A stretch of 64,000 nt of DNA from Hippopus hippopus (GCA_946811185.2 OX328108.1:21337239-21401238), one strand, 5' to 3'. Numbered from the stretch's first letter, positions 12,609 through 24,960 are shown. A program made the numbers and translations. Notes: generated from the sequence alone by a model not told the origin.

Positions 12609-13730
12609 CAGGGTTTGACATTAAGGCACGTCCGAATGACATTATCTAGCAAACAATCGGTTCGGGCTAGTGGAGTCTGCGTCCAGCTAGCCTGAATGGT
12701 CTAGTGCCAAAATCGAGACAATTAGTTTAAGTATTAATTTCATACTTCACAAAAGTGACGAAAATGGACCTTGCATGCCATTCGCCGAAAAAGATCTACC
12801 TACCTAACTTGTGATTTTGTTCAACCAACGATAATTTATTGACAACTTATGAATTGTTAACAGGAAGACGGTCGCGCATGCGCGGTAGGCCATATCTTTC
12901 ATGGAAAAACCAAATCAAACTGAAAAAAGAGTTAGTAGACCGCAGTCCACGGGATTTCCCTATTTTCGAGGATTAAAGTCATAACTTTAATCGTGATTGT
13001 TATCATTTTGTAAGAGTATTTAATCTTTTAGCAAAAATTTCTTTCATTTAGCTCTTTTTTTGATGCTGAGTTTCATTTTGACGACAACCGAAAATGAGTC
13101 GTCCAGACGTTTACATAGACAATGGAGCAGACGACCGGGGAATAACATCTGATCGGGGAAGAGCGGAGTCATAAAATGAAGCTTAAAAAAATGAATCGAA
13201 ACACAAGCAGATCTAGAAGAATAGAATTAGATCTAGATCACAGAAAAAAGATAATTTTTGACCTTGACTCGAGTGGAAAGCTGAATTCGCGCCGTTGGTT
13301 TGTGTTTTATTTGGAGGAAAATATCACGTTCTCTTTGTGGACACTTTAAAAAACAAAAGATTTGCTGTAGGATCTAATAATATTATACCACAATATTTTT
13401 ACACTTTAGAACACAAATACTGTTATTTGAACCTCAGACTAATAATGTTGTCTGCGATTGCTTTCAAAATGGTTAAGTCTAAATTGTCCTCTGGTAAAGA
13501 GATCGTAACTAATTAATTAATTGGAAAACTCTCATTGATCATTACTGACCATGACATTGTCATTTTTTGTCACAATTTTGGTATAATAACAAGAAAAATA
13601 ACATACATTTTGATCTATATTTTTCTACATTTTACAAAAGTGGTCTAGTAGAAATCTGAAGTAGTCTAGTAAAAATTGCATATTACTGGCCCAATGGTCT
13701 AGTTGAAAAAAATGTTAATGTCGAACCCTG
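12609..13730. mobile_element. Non-autonomous hAT-like element (1122 bp)
   Basis: TIRs are CAGGGTTTGACATTAA on the left and CAGGGTTCGACATTAA on the right (read inward); 15 of 16 bases match, and CAGGG is typical of hAT. The flank repeats only AATAT (12604-12608, 13731-13735), so the TSD is 5 bp and not the usual 8. Subterminal GGTCTAGT motifs occur on both sides (12699, 13641, 13666, 13697). No transposase remains; the short frame at 13295-13516 shows no domain. Confidence 0.7.
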
Positions 13731-14112
13731 AATATACATAACCGTTTATTACAACAAGTTTCATTTTTCAAGCGTTGGTTATTTTGACACAAACATATTT
13801 GGGATATTCATCAAAACATATTTGGGATATCTATCAGATTAAAGATTCAGAGCGTAAAAGTCATTTTAAAAGTTACAAGAAAATATCATAATCATGTAAG
13901 AAAACAATACTAAAACATGTAATCAAGTACAACCAGAGCAAATAAACACCTCATATCAATGCCAACCCTAGATTGTTAAATGCTTGATTATGGGTAAAAT
14001 TTAAAGTTGAAAATCTGAAATCAGTCACAACAATATTTCCAGCATTGCCTGCCTTTGTCACCTAGGTTGATCTTATGATTGCGACCACAATAACACTTAA
14101 GTTCATATTTTG

Positions 14113-14345
14113 TTTGTTTGTATGGGGTTTTATGCCGTTTTGAACAATCTTTCAGTTATATCACGGCTAAGTTCACTTATTCATGTGCTTCCTGGGTATC
14201 ACCAGTACTAGGCTGGGGCTCTGAAATGTCTTGCCAAAGGATATACCCAAGTGACCAGCGGCACGGCCTGGATTCAAACCCCTGGCCTTCGACTCCTCTC
14301 AGGTCATGAGTCCGCTGCCCCAACCACTGAGCCACACAGGACCCC
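14113..14345 (-). mobile_element. tRNA-derived SINE (233 bp) with 15-bp TSD
   Basis: Flanked by perfect copies of TAAGTTCATATTTTG (14098-14112 and 14346-14360). On the minus strand the head contains A box TGGCTCAGTGG (14324-14334) and B box GGTTTGAATCC (14270-14280) at normal tRNA spacing, so it carries an internal RNA polymerase III promoter. The body includes GGTATATCCTTTGGCAAGAC. The tail is GGCATAAAACCCCATACAAA followed by CAAA repeats. The GGCATAAAAC block resembles the CGCCATAAAAC end of the I/Nimb LINE upstream, so it may use a related LINE for retroposition (inference). Confidence 0.85.
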
Positions 14346-14360
14346 TAAGTTCATATTTTG

Positions 14361-14702
14361 AGTGGATGCAGAGATATTGATGTGAACACAACGTAGCTTT
14401 ATTTAAAGATTCTGTAGTAGTTACCTGACCAAATTGTTTTTATAGTTGCCTGTTTTTTTTTTTTTTTTCCAAAGGTTGCATTTTTAATCAAATATGAAAA
14501 TATTAGATTCAAGTTTTAACTTAACAATTACATCATGGACCATGACAACTTGGCAATAACAAAGAAATCTTAATTTTTTTCTTGGAACAGTCAAGATGAA
14601 AATGAGGTACAGGGTGATCAATAATATGTGATTCATCTTGAAATTGTTACTTCCCATTGGTATTACACATTGCTATTTTTTCAAGATGTAGTACCATACA
14701 AG
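14361..14702. other. No gene seen
   Basis: AT-rich DNA with a long T tract near 14452-14468. Nothing else is visible. Confidence 0.4.
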
Positions 14703-15930
14703 AAACAAGAGGGCCATGATGGCCCTGTATCGCTCCACTGGCTAATAATTAAAACCACTACATGCCAAACTTTACAATACTTGGCAAATTGGTTTTAAAC
14801 ATGAGACCCCTGAAACAGGACTAAAATTGGTAGCCCTAAGTCTTATGGTCAGTAACAAGAAGGTTTCTAAAGTTTTCAGTATATAAGCCCATGTAAAACT
14901 TCTGAACCCTAGGGTGAGATCGACTTCAACCCTAGGGCTATAATTTAGACACTCTTAGTATAGGACTCATAGATAAAGCTACATGCAAAATTTGGTAGCC
15001 CTAGGATTTATGACCTAGTACAGGGAGATTTCTGAAGTTTTCACCATATATGCCCATGTAAAACTTGTGACCCCCGGGGTAGGGTCAAATTTGATCCCAG
15101 AGCTATACTTTGGGCACTCCTAGTAGGGGCCAACTAGATAAAGCCATGTTCAAAATTTGGTAGTCCTAGGCTTTATTGCATAGCTACAGGGAGACTTCTA
15201 AAGTTTTCTCTATAAAAGCCCATGTAAAACTTGTGACCCCCGGGGCGGGATCAAATTTGACCCCAGGGCTATACTTTGGGCACTCCTAGTAGGGGCCAAG
15301 TAGATAAAGCCACATGCAAGATTTGGTTGCCCTATGCCTTATGGCTAGGTACAGGGAGACTTCTAAAGTTTTCTCAATATAAGCCCATGTAAAATTTGTG
15401 ACCCCCGGGGTGGAGTCAAATTTGACCCCAGGGCTATAATTTGGGCACTCTTGGTAGAGGCCCACGAGATAAAGCTACATGCAAAATTTGGTAGCCCTAG
15501 GCCTTATGGCTAGGTGCAAGGAGACTTCTGAAGTTTTCTCTATATAAGCCCATGTAAAAATTGTGACCCCCGGGGTGGGGCCAAGTTTGACCCCAGGGCT
15601 ATAATTTGAAGAATCTTGATAGAGGACTACTAGATAAAGCTACACACCAAATTTGGTAGCCCTAGGTCTTACGGTTTCTGACAAGAAGATTTTCAAAGTT
15701 TTCCACTATTTTTAAGGTTTGTTGCCATGGCAACCAGAGTTTTTGAAGGAATGAAATTCTTTCAAGAAATTCTGAAGAGGACCATGGCAGGATCATTTCT
15801 GTGAAGTTTCATCAAAATTGGATGGGTAGTTTCAGAGAAGAAGATGTTTGAAATAAAAGTTAACGCAAGGATGCACGACGGACACCGGGCCATGACATAA
15901 GCCCACTGGCCTTCGGCCAGTGGAGCTAAA
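14703..15930 (+). mobile_element. Pearl/HINE-like element with 165-bp tandem core
   Basis: Starts with ACAAGAGGGCCATGATGGCC, containing the palindrome AGGGCCAT-G-ATGGCCCT. Five tandem units of 165-166 bp follow (phase points 14885, 15050, 15216, 15381, 15546), each with AAGCCCATGTAAAACTTGTG, CCCCGGGG and CCCAGGGCTATA. The element ends in a perfect 9-bp stem, CCACTGGCC-TTC-GGCCAGTGG (15903-15923), then AGCTAAAAA. A tandem core with a 3' hairpin close to the end is the layout of bivalve pearl elements, now placed with non-autonomous Helentrons. No protein is coded. Confidence 0.7.
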
Positions 15931-17669
15931 AATACTGAAGTTTGACATCAAAATTGACATCATTTGAAACAGTATTCTAGTTTTTAAAGTCCCAGGAACT
16001 TTTCATCTCCAACAGAATAATTTGAAAAATACCAGGCTCTAAAATCATCAAATTATATTTCTTGTTTCCAACACAGAGCTATTTTGTAATCAAAAGGTAT
16101 CAAAAAGCTTTATTTTCTTTAATTTGAAAATCTAAAATAATCATGTGATTTATGCGCAAATGACAAAAAGACATCAAATGTTCGGGCCAAACACTTAAAT
16201 AAAAAGATTGATAAAATTAACTGTTAGACTGAAAACGACATGCCTCTCAAATAAGTCATTGTTTGGAGGCTAGAGTTACTTATTTTCGTTAGATTTCTAA
16301 GTGTTCCTGGGGCTTTAAGGTTGATTTGTTTTTTCCTTCCAGAATGATTTTGATGAACCTTAAAATCCATAAAACATTTTTCTTGAACATGATACAAGTA
16401 CAATTTTATATGAATATATGCCTACTTTCTCAAAGCATAGATCATCCAGTATATGGCAACAATCAGATTAATTAAAAACATTAATATAATTATTCTTTGC
16501 AGTCAAACTAAAAACATATAAAAAATTCACATGTCGATATATATACATATACACTTGATAGTATTTGAAACTAGTCGTTTATATTTTTTTTCCTTTTACT
16601 TATTCCAGTTTAAACATGAGTTGAGATTGTTTATGAATTGTTACAAATACCTTTATAATACATATTGAGAGTGAGTGAAAGACTGAACTAAGTATCCATA
16701 CAATGTACAGACACTGATAAGTCTTGCACTCAACCCTCGATATGCATGCATGAAAGCGAAACATTCTCAAAAGTCTGAAATAGGCTTTTCTTGTGGCTTT
16801 TGATAGGTAAAAATTCGGGCTAAAAACTTCCATCCATGTTGATGCATATGATGACTTTCACAAAAAAACCTTATTTGAAGTCAAGTAAATGAAAAAAGAA
16901 TGAACTTGATGCAGATGGATGTTTGTCTATAATTTGTAGGATGACTTTAGTATGGTAAACAATTATGGAAATTATATAGGAAAATTTCATTCCTGCAGTC
17001 TGAGCAGGGGAGTCCTTTTCTCTGTGAACTTTCAAGAAGGTCCTTTTTGTATGAATGGTTGTACATATTTTTAATAAGTCTAACTATCTTATTCTAACAA
17101 ACATAGATATATATACATACATATTATATACATGACAAAAACAAGGAGGAAAAAGAAAAACTTGGTTCTTTCAAAAATAATTTGAGTGAGTGCCAGTCAG
17201 ATTTACACAATTTTTTTTCAGAACACTTTGTTGGCTAAAATCAAATATAAGCAAGCATTTTTTTCTTTTGCAACAATAGAAAGCAATTTCTGTAACTACA
17301 ATATTTCTTATTATTTATTACTTTGTTGCACTAACCTTGATTTTTTGAGTCTTTGTAATTGAACAAACGACAAAACATCAATATTACCCTAATTGAAAGT
17401 AAAAGCATATAATTCAAGTCAATATGGAATTACAGATTAGACAACAAAAGATTGCTAGTTTACATTTTGCCTGTTACCAAAATGTTTTCAAAAGCTTTCT
17501 GAACTAGGACAAATCATGTAAATTGTAGAAGAGAATGCTATTTTACATTTGCCACTCTATTTTTAACGGCTGTCTGAACTAGGTTGATAAAGCTTTGGCA
17601 TTGAGAATTACACAATTATATGACACAGTGACAGAAAATATCACAAAATTTCATAAAAGCCATGAAACA
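15931..17669. other. No gene seen
   Basis: AT-rich, with short simple tracts such as the TATATA run near 17105-17130. No coding region or clear repeat border is visible. Confidence 0.4.
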
Positions 17670-17900
17670 TTAACCCTTGTCTGGATGACATAATTTGAAC
17701 TGAACTATATAAAAAGGCAATTCAGGTTACAAAATGAATGTCATTTATATCACAGAATTTGTCTTTCATAGGAATGAAAACATTGAGGGAAAGAAGAAAA
17801 AATGCTAGTAACTGGTATTTTCTCTTTTTTCTCAATGGTTTCAAGAGTATTTTCCAATGGTCATGAAAACCCCGGATAGTTTGCCTTTGGAAAGGGTTAA
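17670..17900. repeat. TTAA-flanked palindromic MITE, copy B
   Basis: Begins TTAACCCTTGTCTGGATGAC and ends TTTGGAAAGGGTTAA. The core arms AAAACATTGAGGGAAAGAAG and the complementary CTTTTTTCTCAATGGTTTC are diverged. Same family as 53860-54088. Confidence 0.7.
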
Positions 17901-18226
17901 CTAATGACTTCATTAACAAATTATGCATTTTTCTAAAATTGAGATCTTTTTCATGAAATAAAGCAAACATTCATATTTAAAAAGCAAGATGTCTTTCTGA
18001 AACACAAATGCCCCCATAGCAGCCAGTTTTCTAGAAGATAAATTTTGAGATAAAGTTGAAAGGATAAGGGGATAAAAATAAATCTAGACCTTGGAGACAT
18101 GACCTTAATAAGATGCGAAATGATGCAAGCTAACTGCGTACCAAATATGAACATTCTAACATATTATTTTCTGATTACTTCACAACTTTTTAAGATGCAG
18201 GTTGCTTTAGTTTTAAAATAAGGTTA

Positions 18227-18385
18227 CCGTAATTCGCCAATGTATTCGGATACCCAAAAAGTTCGGACACCCTTAATTATTTTCAAAAATAATTTATTTT
18301 TTGTCCAAACTTCGGACAGTTCACAAAATTAGTTTTCCAAACTTTCGGACAGCCTTCTTCATTAATATTCCTAAAGATCGGACAG
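18227..18385. repeat. Tigger-1 left subterminal motif array (TTCGGACA)
   Basis: TTCGGACA or close variants at 18245, 18262, 18311, 18343 and 18376, all in the same orientation. The right end carries copies at 38436, 38478 (TTCGGCCA) and 38520. They are likely transposase-binding sites, by position. Confidence 0.6.
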
Positions 18386-18390
18386 CCATT

Positions 18391-19545
18391 AATTATGACA
18401 AAGTGTGCTCGCTGATGATCAGTTACATTTTTTTTTTTCAAACAACTTCAAAACATCTTGTAGATTGCCGCTTAAACTCAGCGATTATTTTCGATCATAT
18501 AAGCCAAGCGATCGAGCCAAACAAGTAATTTATTTCATTCAAAGAGTCTCAGCAACGCAGACATTGTAAATCAAAGACCAGGATTTTATTCGTTCATTCC
18601 GATCTTGATTTGCACTGGTAGCAAATTCAAATAGCATTGTGAGGGTGCTTTGAGGATTAACTTTCTATTCTACTTTTCCAGAATCAAATGCTAGACACAG
18701 TCAAATCCTGGTTAACATTGCTGATAATAGATCTAGATCTAGTAGGAAACATTGTGGGAAAAGCAGGATTTGATTGTTGAAAAGTATCCTTTTCCAATAA
18801 TGTTTTGCAAGATGCATCTTGTGTGCTGATAACATTGCATACTAAACCTTTTCTTTTAAATTTAATTTACCGGTAATCCATAGTATCACATCGTACAGGT
18901 TATTTATTTTAATCACTTGCAGACTAAGTAGCAATGAACTTTCAACAAAAATGCTGGAGATTTACATCTCTGCTCTCTAAACAAAACATATGACACGAGT
19001 GTAGTGTTCTATTCATAACTGTGTGTAAAAAGTCAGTATCAGAGTAGGGGAGGTATGTTATTGTCTTATTGCATGGATTGTGGATGGTCGAGTTCAGTCA
19101 GTGTGTAACTTTCAATTAGGGGAGCAGTTGTGTGTTTAACAATCCTATATTCCTTCAAACAAAACGTTACATCACACCTTTATTGAGAAGTTGAATGCGT
19201 ACACACAGCTGGCTTGAAATCCCCTTGACAGGGGTCTTGTCATTGTGCTATTGGTCATAATGACTTTCACTTACGATGGCTTAGTGAGTTTAGCTGCGTA
19301 GATAAATATCAGACTTCAGAGATCCTGCAGTATGATCTTTATCTTCAACACCAGTTATTTCGTGCACACAACTTTGCGAAACTCCTATCCTATTATTGCA
19401 GTGTAGATATATATGTGTTTTTTAAAAAAAATAGCAATAGATCTAGATTAAAAGGATGGTTTTCTGGGAAAGAATAAAAGGACAAAGGAGTGTTTTAAAC
19501 TTTAATTAAAAAAAAAATCTTTTAGCCCTTATCCTGCTAAATAAG
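18391..19545. other. Tigger-1 intron, left part; no gene seen
   Basis: AT-rich. Near 18748-18812 there is an isolated hairpin (GAAACATTGTGGGAAAAGCA ... TCCTTTTCCAATAATGTTTT) like the MITE core but without its TTAA ends. Confidence 0.4.
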
Positions 19546-19772
19546 TTAACACGTTCCCAAACGACAGATTTTAGATTCTTCCAAACTGAAAGAGTTTGCA
19601 GACGACAATTTTAAAATTAACGAAAATGGCGGAAAGTTTTCCAAACAGGTAGAAAACACTTTGGGAAAAGGAGAAATTGCTTGTTACAAGCAATTTTCCT
19701 TTTCCCACAGTGTTTTCAAAGGACTTGTACTGCAGACACGTAAAAACCAGGGCTTGTTTGGGAAAGGGTTAA
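19546..19772. repeat. TTAA-flanked palindromic MITE, copy C
   Basis: TTAACACGTTCCCAAACGAC start and TGTTTGGGAAAGGGTTAA end. The core contains CTTTGGGAAAAGGAGAAATT, then CTTGTTACAAG at the centre, then the complement. Confidence 0.75.
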
Positions 19773-19940
19773 ATAAAATTTCAAGCCGATGGTAGAAATC
19801 CTAAAAAAAGTTATTTCAGAGTACAAAAAAACTCCATATCGGACACTGTAGATCCAAGATCACACCGCACAATCTGTACAGTTGGATTTTGATATACACT
19901 GTCTGCATAATGTGAGTTGTGCCTAGCAGTTTATCTCTCT

Positions 19941-20143
19941 TTACTCTTTACCACACGAGGTGACTTTTAACGTTCGAAACAAAGAAAAAGACTTGAAAAT
20001 ATTGTGAGAAAAGGAGAAATGGCTTGTAAACAGTATGTTCGCCTTTTCTTACAATGTTTTCTACCCTATCCAAGAAAAATTGTCGTCTGCAAATGCTTTC
20101 AGTTTAAATGGGTCTAAAATTTTGTCTTGTGGTAAAGGGTTAA
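19941..20143. repeat. TTAA-flanked palindromic MITE, copy D (inverted)
   Basis: Opposite orientation to copies C and E: the AAATGCTTTCAGTTTAAATG block lies on the right. It ends TTGTGGTAAAGGGTTAA; the left end is TTACTCTTTACCACACGAG, so the left TTAA is mutated. Confidence 0.7.
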
Positions 20144-20191
20144 GATCAGATAGAGCCTATGATTTTAACAGTTTATAATATTTTTTGTCCC

Positions 20192-20407
20192 TTAGTCCAC
20201 CATACACTCTACAGGGTCAAACCCCTCAAACTCCTCTTCTTCATCCTCGCTGTCAAAAAAGTGGACGTCAGTGGCCGACGAATTTCTTATAAGCGTGTCA
20301 TCTGATCCGTTGAGGTTGTTTGAAATTCCGCAGACAAGGAAAGATTTCACAATCATTGCAGGCTTAGCAGCGATTTTATCAAACGCTGACTCAATCCACT
20401 GGACGAC
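20192..20407 (-). CDS. Tigger-1 transposase, exon 2 (C-terminal 71 residues)
   Basis: The minus-strand sequence reads VVQWIESAFDKI...VKSFLVCGISNNLNGSDD and then a strongly acidic tail (DSEDEEEEFEGFDPVE) to stop 20192-20194. The segment 'SFxxCGISNxLDG' is the usual C-terminus of pogo/Tigger transposases. It starts after a CTTTTAG acceptor (AG at 20409-20408) in phase 0, which fits the phase-0 donor of exon 1 at 36472, and the join gives the family's normal sequence around 'HQVxxW'. The exon is too short to be noticed alone. It is intact. Confidence 0.8.
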   Translation of the reverse strand, partial: VVQWIESAFDKIAAKPAMIVKSFLVCGISNNLNGSDDTLIRNSSATDVHFFDSEDEEEEFEGFDPVECMVD

Positions 20408-20466
20408 CTAAAAGTTCAAACATTTTCTGTGTTACTATCCATTTACACACAAGAACCCTTTACCTT

Positions 20467-20682
20467 TTAACACTTTACCAAACGACAAAATTTGGACGTG
20501 ACCAATTTGAAAGCATTTGCAGACGACAAATTAAATGTTGCTAAAATGACGATTTCTCTCTTTGAAAGGATAGAAAACACTGTGGAAAACTGCTGGTTAC
20601 CAGCATTTTCTCATTTTCCCACAGTATTTTCCAAAGTCTTCTTTAGGGTCGTTTAAAGTCGGATTGTGTGGTAAAGGGTTAA
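20467..20682. repeat. TTAA-flanked palindromic MITE, copy E
   Basis: Complete 216-bp copy: TTAACACTTTACCAAACGAC start and GATTGTGTGGTAAAGGGTTAA-type end. The core GAAAACACTGTGGAAAACTG...CTGGTTACCAG...CCCACAGT is clear. Confidence 0.8.
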
Positions 20683-21243
20683 AGAAGGTGTTTTTGAAAA
20701 CATTCGCCTCAGCCAAGATCAGATGCCAATTTTATCCCTGCCTTATGTTATATACCTGTATCTGGTATATTTTCAACCATATAGTACAGATTACTTTTGC
20801 TGGTGAAAGCTTAAAGTCATGGTTACATGTTGTGAAAAAAAAATCAGTGATATCTTTCACTGAAATCTTCAGTCACGGTATAAATGGTCAAAAAATGGCA
20901 AATAAATAGCGTTATGCTGTAACATTTCAAAATGGGATGGTTTTCAATTAGAAATTTCTCTTTTCAGATATGATTAACATAAGTCATACTTTGCTAAATG
21001 TATGCATGATTTTGTACCTTTTCTTTTGAAGGTTGTTTGAGCAAAATCCATCAACAATGACCCGAGAAATAAATAAAATACTGAAACCACCCAATTGTTA
21101 TTCGTTTTGTACTTTTTGTGATTTGAAATTTAAAGATACCACCATAAAATTTAGTTTTACATAAATCTTTGTGATTTTTGCAGTTATAAATAGTTGAACA
21201 CCACTATGAACGAATAAAACCCACCTGGAACCAACTTGCATTT

Positions 21244-21814
21244 TGTACTGTCTCGTCCTTTATCAGCATAAGAACTACAGTAAGTTTAACCATTTATTGC
21301 GATTCTTTCACAGAAAACACTGTTGTGTCGTGTGTGCGTGTGGTAAAACTGAAAATACATACAAACGAACCTTAAGTACATAAACCTAGCCATTATGAAA
21401 TATTTATCATGAATTTCCCAAATATAAACATTCCCTAACTTATTAAACCAATAAATCTAAGAATATGGCTTATATCTATCTTAATTCTTAATAGAAACTT
21501 CCTAGAACCAATATTTTGCATACAAGGTACGAATGCACTTGGGACGAAACGACTAAACAAGAACTTGTAACACCAATATTACTAATAAATGGCTGCATTG
21601 TGAAAGGAACATGATAGAAATAAAATTATACAATGTTTTCAGATCATATTACTCAGTAAATACTTACAACCATGGTGTTATGGCGAGGAGACAAGACTTT
21701 TTCTTTTACTTTCACTCGACATGTGGGTAATGGTGGTCAGGAAATTCACGAAACACAAGGGATAGTTTTGCGAATTACCCGAACGTCAAAACTTAATTCT
21801 CAGGGGACAGTACA
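21244..21814 (-). repeat. BEL 3' LTR
   Basis: 571 bp. Starts TGTACTGTC and ends GACAGTACA, a perfect 9-bp terminal inverted repeat with TG...CA ends. It matches the other LTR except at seven single bases. Confidence 0.95.
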
Positions 21815-21824
21815 CTCCCCACCT
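21815..21824 (-). promoter_or_regulatory. Polypurine tract of the BEL element
   Basis: AGGTGGGGAG on the minus strand directly precedes the 3' LTR. This is the plus-strand DNA primer site. Confidence 0.75.
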
Positions 21825-22281
21825 GATATTGCAAAATATCATTATTGCAATTAATCAGATAGTAATTTTCCATATAAAAACTTATTAAAAGTTTGAACAC
21901 TATGAACATAGCACTATGTTCTAAACCAACTGACTCAAACATAATTAATCAGAACCAACAATTTGAAAATCTAATTCCAAGACAGAACTACCCAATACTG
22001 AATTGAGCATTTCCACCAAAGAAAGAGAATCCCAATATCAATCCTCTAACAACTGAATAGAGACAGAATGTCATTCAAATGACTAGATAAGACTAGCAAA
22101 CACAACCAAATCTGCAATTTCCAAGAAAATGCAAATTGGCAAAATTGCTAGATTTTGCAAAATGACAAAATATTTTGAATTGTGCAAAATGCAAGTGTGA
22201 TGCAAAACATGTAATCACAATTTCAAACTTCTAATTTGCATGAACAATATGAGTACAACAAACAAATGGAATGTTAATTAA

Positions 22282-23831
22282 TCAATATTTCTCACTCCTG
22301 AACAAAAGAACTAAATCTCTCACAGACCTTGTATATTTGACCTTTTTGCCACTTCTCATGATATCTACCTGAACCTTCCTAACCTTGCCATCAGAACTAG
22401 GAATTGCATCCGTAACAACACCAACAGGCCAATCGTTTCGACAGACCTCTCGATCCCGAACAAGCACAAAATCTCCATTCTGAATGTTTGTGCTCTCGTT
22501 TTGCCATTTCTGCCTATTTTGCAAAGAAGTCATGTAATGAACTTTCCACTGTTTCCAAAATCTTTCTGCCAAAATTTGTACATTCTTCCACTGTGACTTA
22601 TAAGTCACCTTATCATTACAGTCAAAGGTCAATTCTGATGGATTTACAACTCTTTGTGTTAGCAATGTATTTGGACATAGTAATTGAATGTCTGTGTCCA
22701 CTGTAACTGGCACTATTGGTCTATTATTTACAATTAAACATACCTCAGCCATAAATGTGACTAAATTATCATGAGTAAGATTCCTACAACCATGATCTAT
22801 CAAGATTGAATTTAGAACTCTGCGGATTGTACGAATCATTCTCTCCCAAGCACCGCCCATGTTTGAAGAATATGGAGGGTTGAAACGCCAAAGAGTTTTA
22901 CTTTCGCCAAGATACTCTTGCATGGGATTATCTTCAACGTTAACTACATGAAATCCAAGCTCATTTGAAGCTCCTATGAAATTCGTCCCCCTATCTGACC
23001 TAAACTCCTTAACTTCACTGCGAATGGATACAAATCGCTTGAGAGCATTTATGAATGCGGAGGAACTCATTTCTTCCACTATTTCTATATGTATTGCGCG
23101 GATTGTTAAACAGGTGAAGAGGACAGCCCATCGCTTACTGTTTGCTAAACCCCCACGAGTGCGTCTCGACACAATTGTCCATGGACCAAAAACGTCAACG
23201 CCAGTGTATGTAAATGGTGGAACAAATTTGACCCTATCAGGGGGGAGATCAGCCATCAACTGCTCTTGAAAGCGACCCCTTAATTTTCTACATTTCACAC
23301 ATTTTCGGATATAAGTGGAAATCAATCTTTTTGCGCCAATGATCCAATAGCCCCCAGAAAGAATTGACCCTTCAGCTATTTGCCTCCCTTGATGCTTTAC
23401 TTTTTCATGAAAGTATTTTACCAACAAAGAAGCAATATGGCTTTTTCTTGGAATGATTACTGGGTGCTTCTCTTGATTGAGCATTTGACTGTTTCTCAAT
23501 CTGCCTCCCACCCTTAATAGACCATTTTTATCCAAAAAGGGATTCAAAGCCAATATTGAGCTACTTTTATGAAGTGGATGGCCACTTCTCAGGTCATTTA
23601 TGTCTTTACTAAAGAACTCTGACTGTACAGTTCTGATTATAACTTGCTCAGACTTAAGAATTGAAGCCGCAGACTTGTGTTCCTTACATAGATGCCAACT
23701 GTGATGACACTTGTTATCCTCTGAAAATGACTCACTTATATGCCTAAGTATGCCGACTGCATTCACTAATCGTTCCCATCCAGAAATTCTTTCGAAATGG
23801 CTAGAATTGAGTTTATTTGACTCTGTGATGC
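22282..23831 (-). pseudogene. BEL integrase portion of pol
   Basis: About 495 residues from the first Met (23766); the frame runs on upstream to the border of the nested element. It inserts the cDNA into the genome. An HHCC zinc-binding region is visible (HEKVKHQGR...CVKCRKL). The catalytic core follows: TGVDVFGPW (D), FRSDRGTNF (D) and GAWERMIRTIRR (E). A C-terminal GDFVLVRD...WPVGVV segment is the DUF5641-type tail of BEL elements. This stretch has no internal stop, but it is cut off from the RNase H part by the insertion at 23838-26683. The two halves are in the same frame once the insertion and one 6-bp TSD copy are subtracted. Confidence 0.9.
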
Positions 23832-23906
23832 TAGTGCCCTTTGGGCCTAAAAAAAAAAATAGTTTGTTTAGGGTAACGTCTCCAAAAATGTTAGGTAGGG
23901 TAGGGA

Positions 23907-23941
<35 letters not shown>

Positions 23942-23989
23942 CCCCCCCCTCAAAAAAAAAAAAACCACATTTTGAAATGGTGGTATTTG

Positions 23990-24112
23990 CTTTCGAAAAT
24001 GGAAAAAAAAGAGAGAAAATGGTGACTACCAGCTCTGAGTCCCTTTTCTCATTATGTGTTCAAAAGACCTCTAGTCTGTCACTAACTTTCTGATTGTGCG
24101 GTAAATGGTCAA
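23990..24112. repeat. Half copy of the palindromic MITE
   Basis: Only the right half: GAGAAAATGGTGACTACCAG..., CCCTTTTCTCATTATGTGTT, and the end GATTGTGCGGTAAATGGTCAA. Confidence 0.5.
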
Positions 24113-24178
24113 ATTCTATCTAAACTATACTTCTATATTTGCATCTTTTTTCCCCCACTGAATGCTGTCCACTTTTGT

Positions 24179-24413
24179 TTAACTCTTTTCTGAATTGAAA
24201 TTTTTTAGACTTGTCCAAATTAAAAGTATTTGCTGACAACAAAACAAATGTAACTCACCCATTGAAATTTGTTTTGGGAAGGGTAGAAAACATGGGAAAC
24301 AAAGAAAATATGGGTTTATAGCATTTTCTCCTTTTCCCTCAATTTTCCCACAATGTTTTCAAAAGTTTTTTTTAAGGATTGTTAAAACTGTGGATTGTGT
24401 GGTAAAGAGCTAA
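24179..24413. repeat. TTAA-flanked palindromic MITE, copy F
   Basis: TTAACTCTTTTCTGAATTG start and ATTGTGTGGTAAAGAGCTAA end; the right TTAA is changed to CTAA. The core palindrome is partly duplicated (TTTTCCCTCAATTTTCCCAC). Confidence 0.7.
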
Positions 24414-24960
24414 AACAGCTGAAAAAGTGAAAAACATTTATTTGCAATTTATTAAATAAACTGAATAAATACTACAATGTTTCGTTTGCTTTTATGGTTA
24501 ATACCCTCTCCCTCCAGAACACTTTAGAGGACTATATATATTATACTGATTTAAAGTAAACATTTTATTTGTAGAAAAGTTGGGTTTACAAAGGTTATGC
24601 ATATTGTTTTTTATCTGGAACACACATTCTTGACACAACTTTGAAATTACAAGTATCCACTTTTGTTGTCCTTCAGAGTTATAATGTGAAACAAGAGTGT
24701 CGTCATCACAATATACGCCGCCACATGGCTGCTATTTCAAGCAACTAGCTTTAGAGACTAAAGTGTTGGAATTTCTAGCACCTACCTGGGTAGCTCAATG
24801 GATATATTGTGTTACTTGTGATCTAAAAGTTTTACGCATGGACTGATGGATGGACAGACGGACGCATAACGGACTCATTGGTCATTGGCTTTGATTAAGC
24901 AATAAAAATATGAAGTTTCATGAAATTATGTCCATTAGTTGGAGATACATTGATGAAAAA

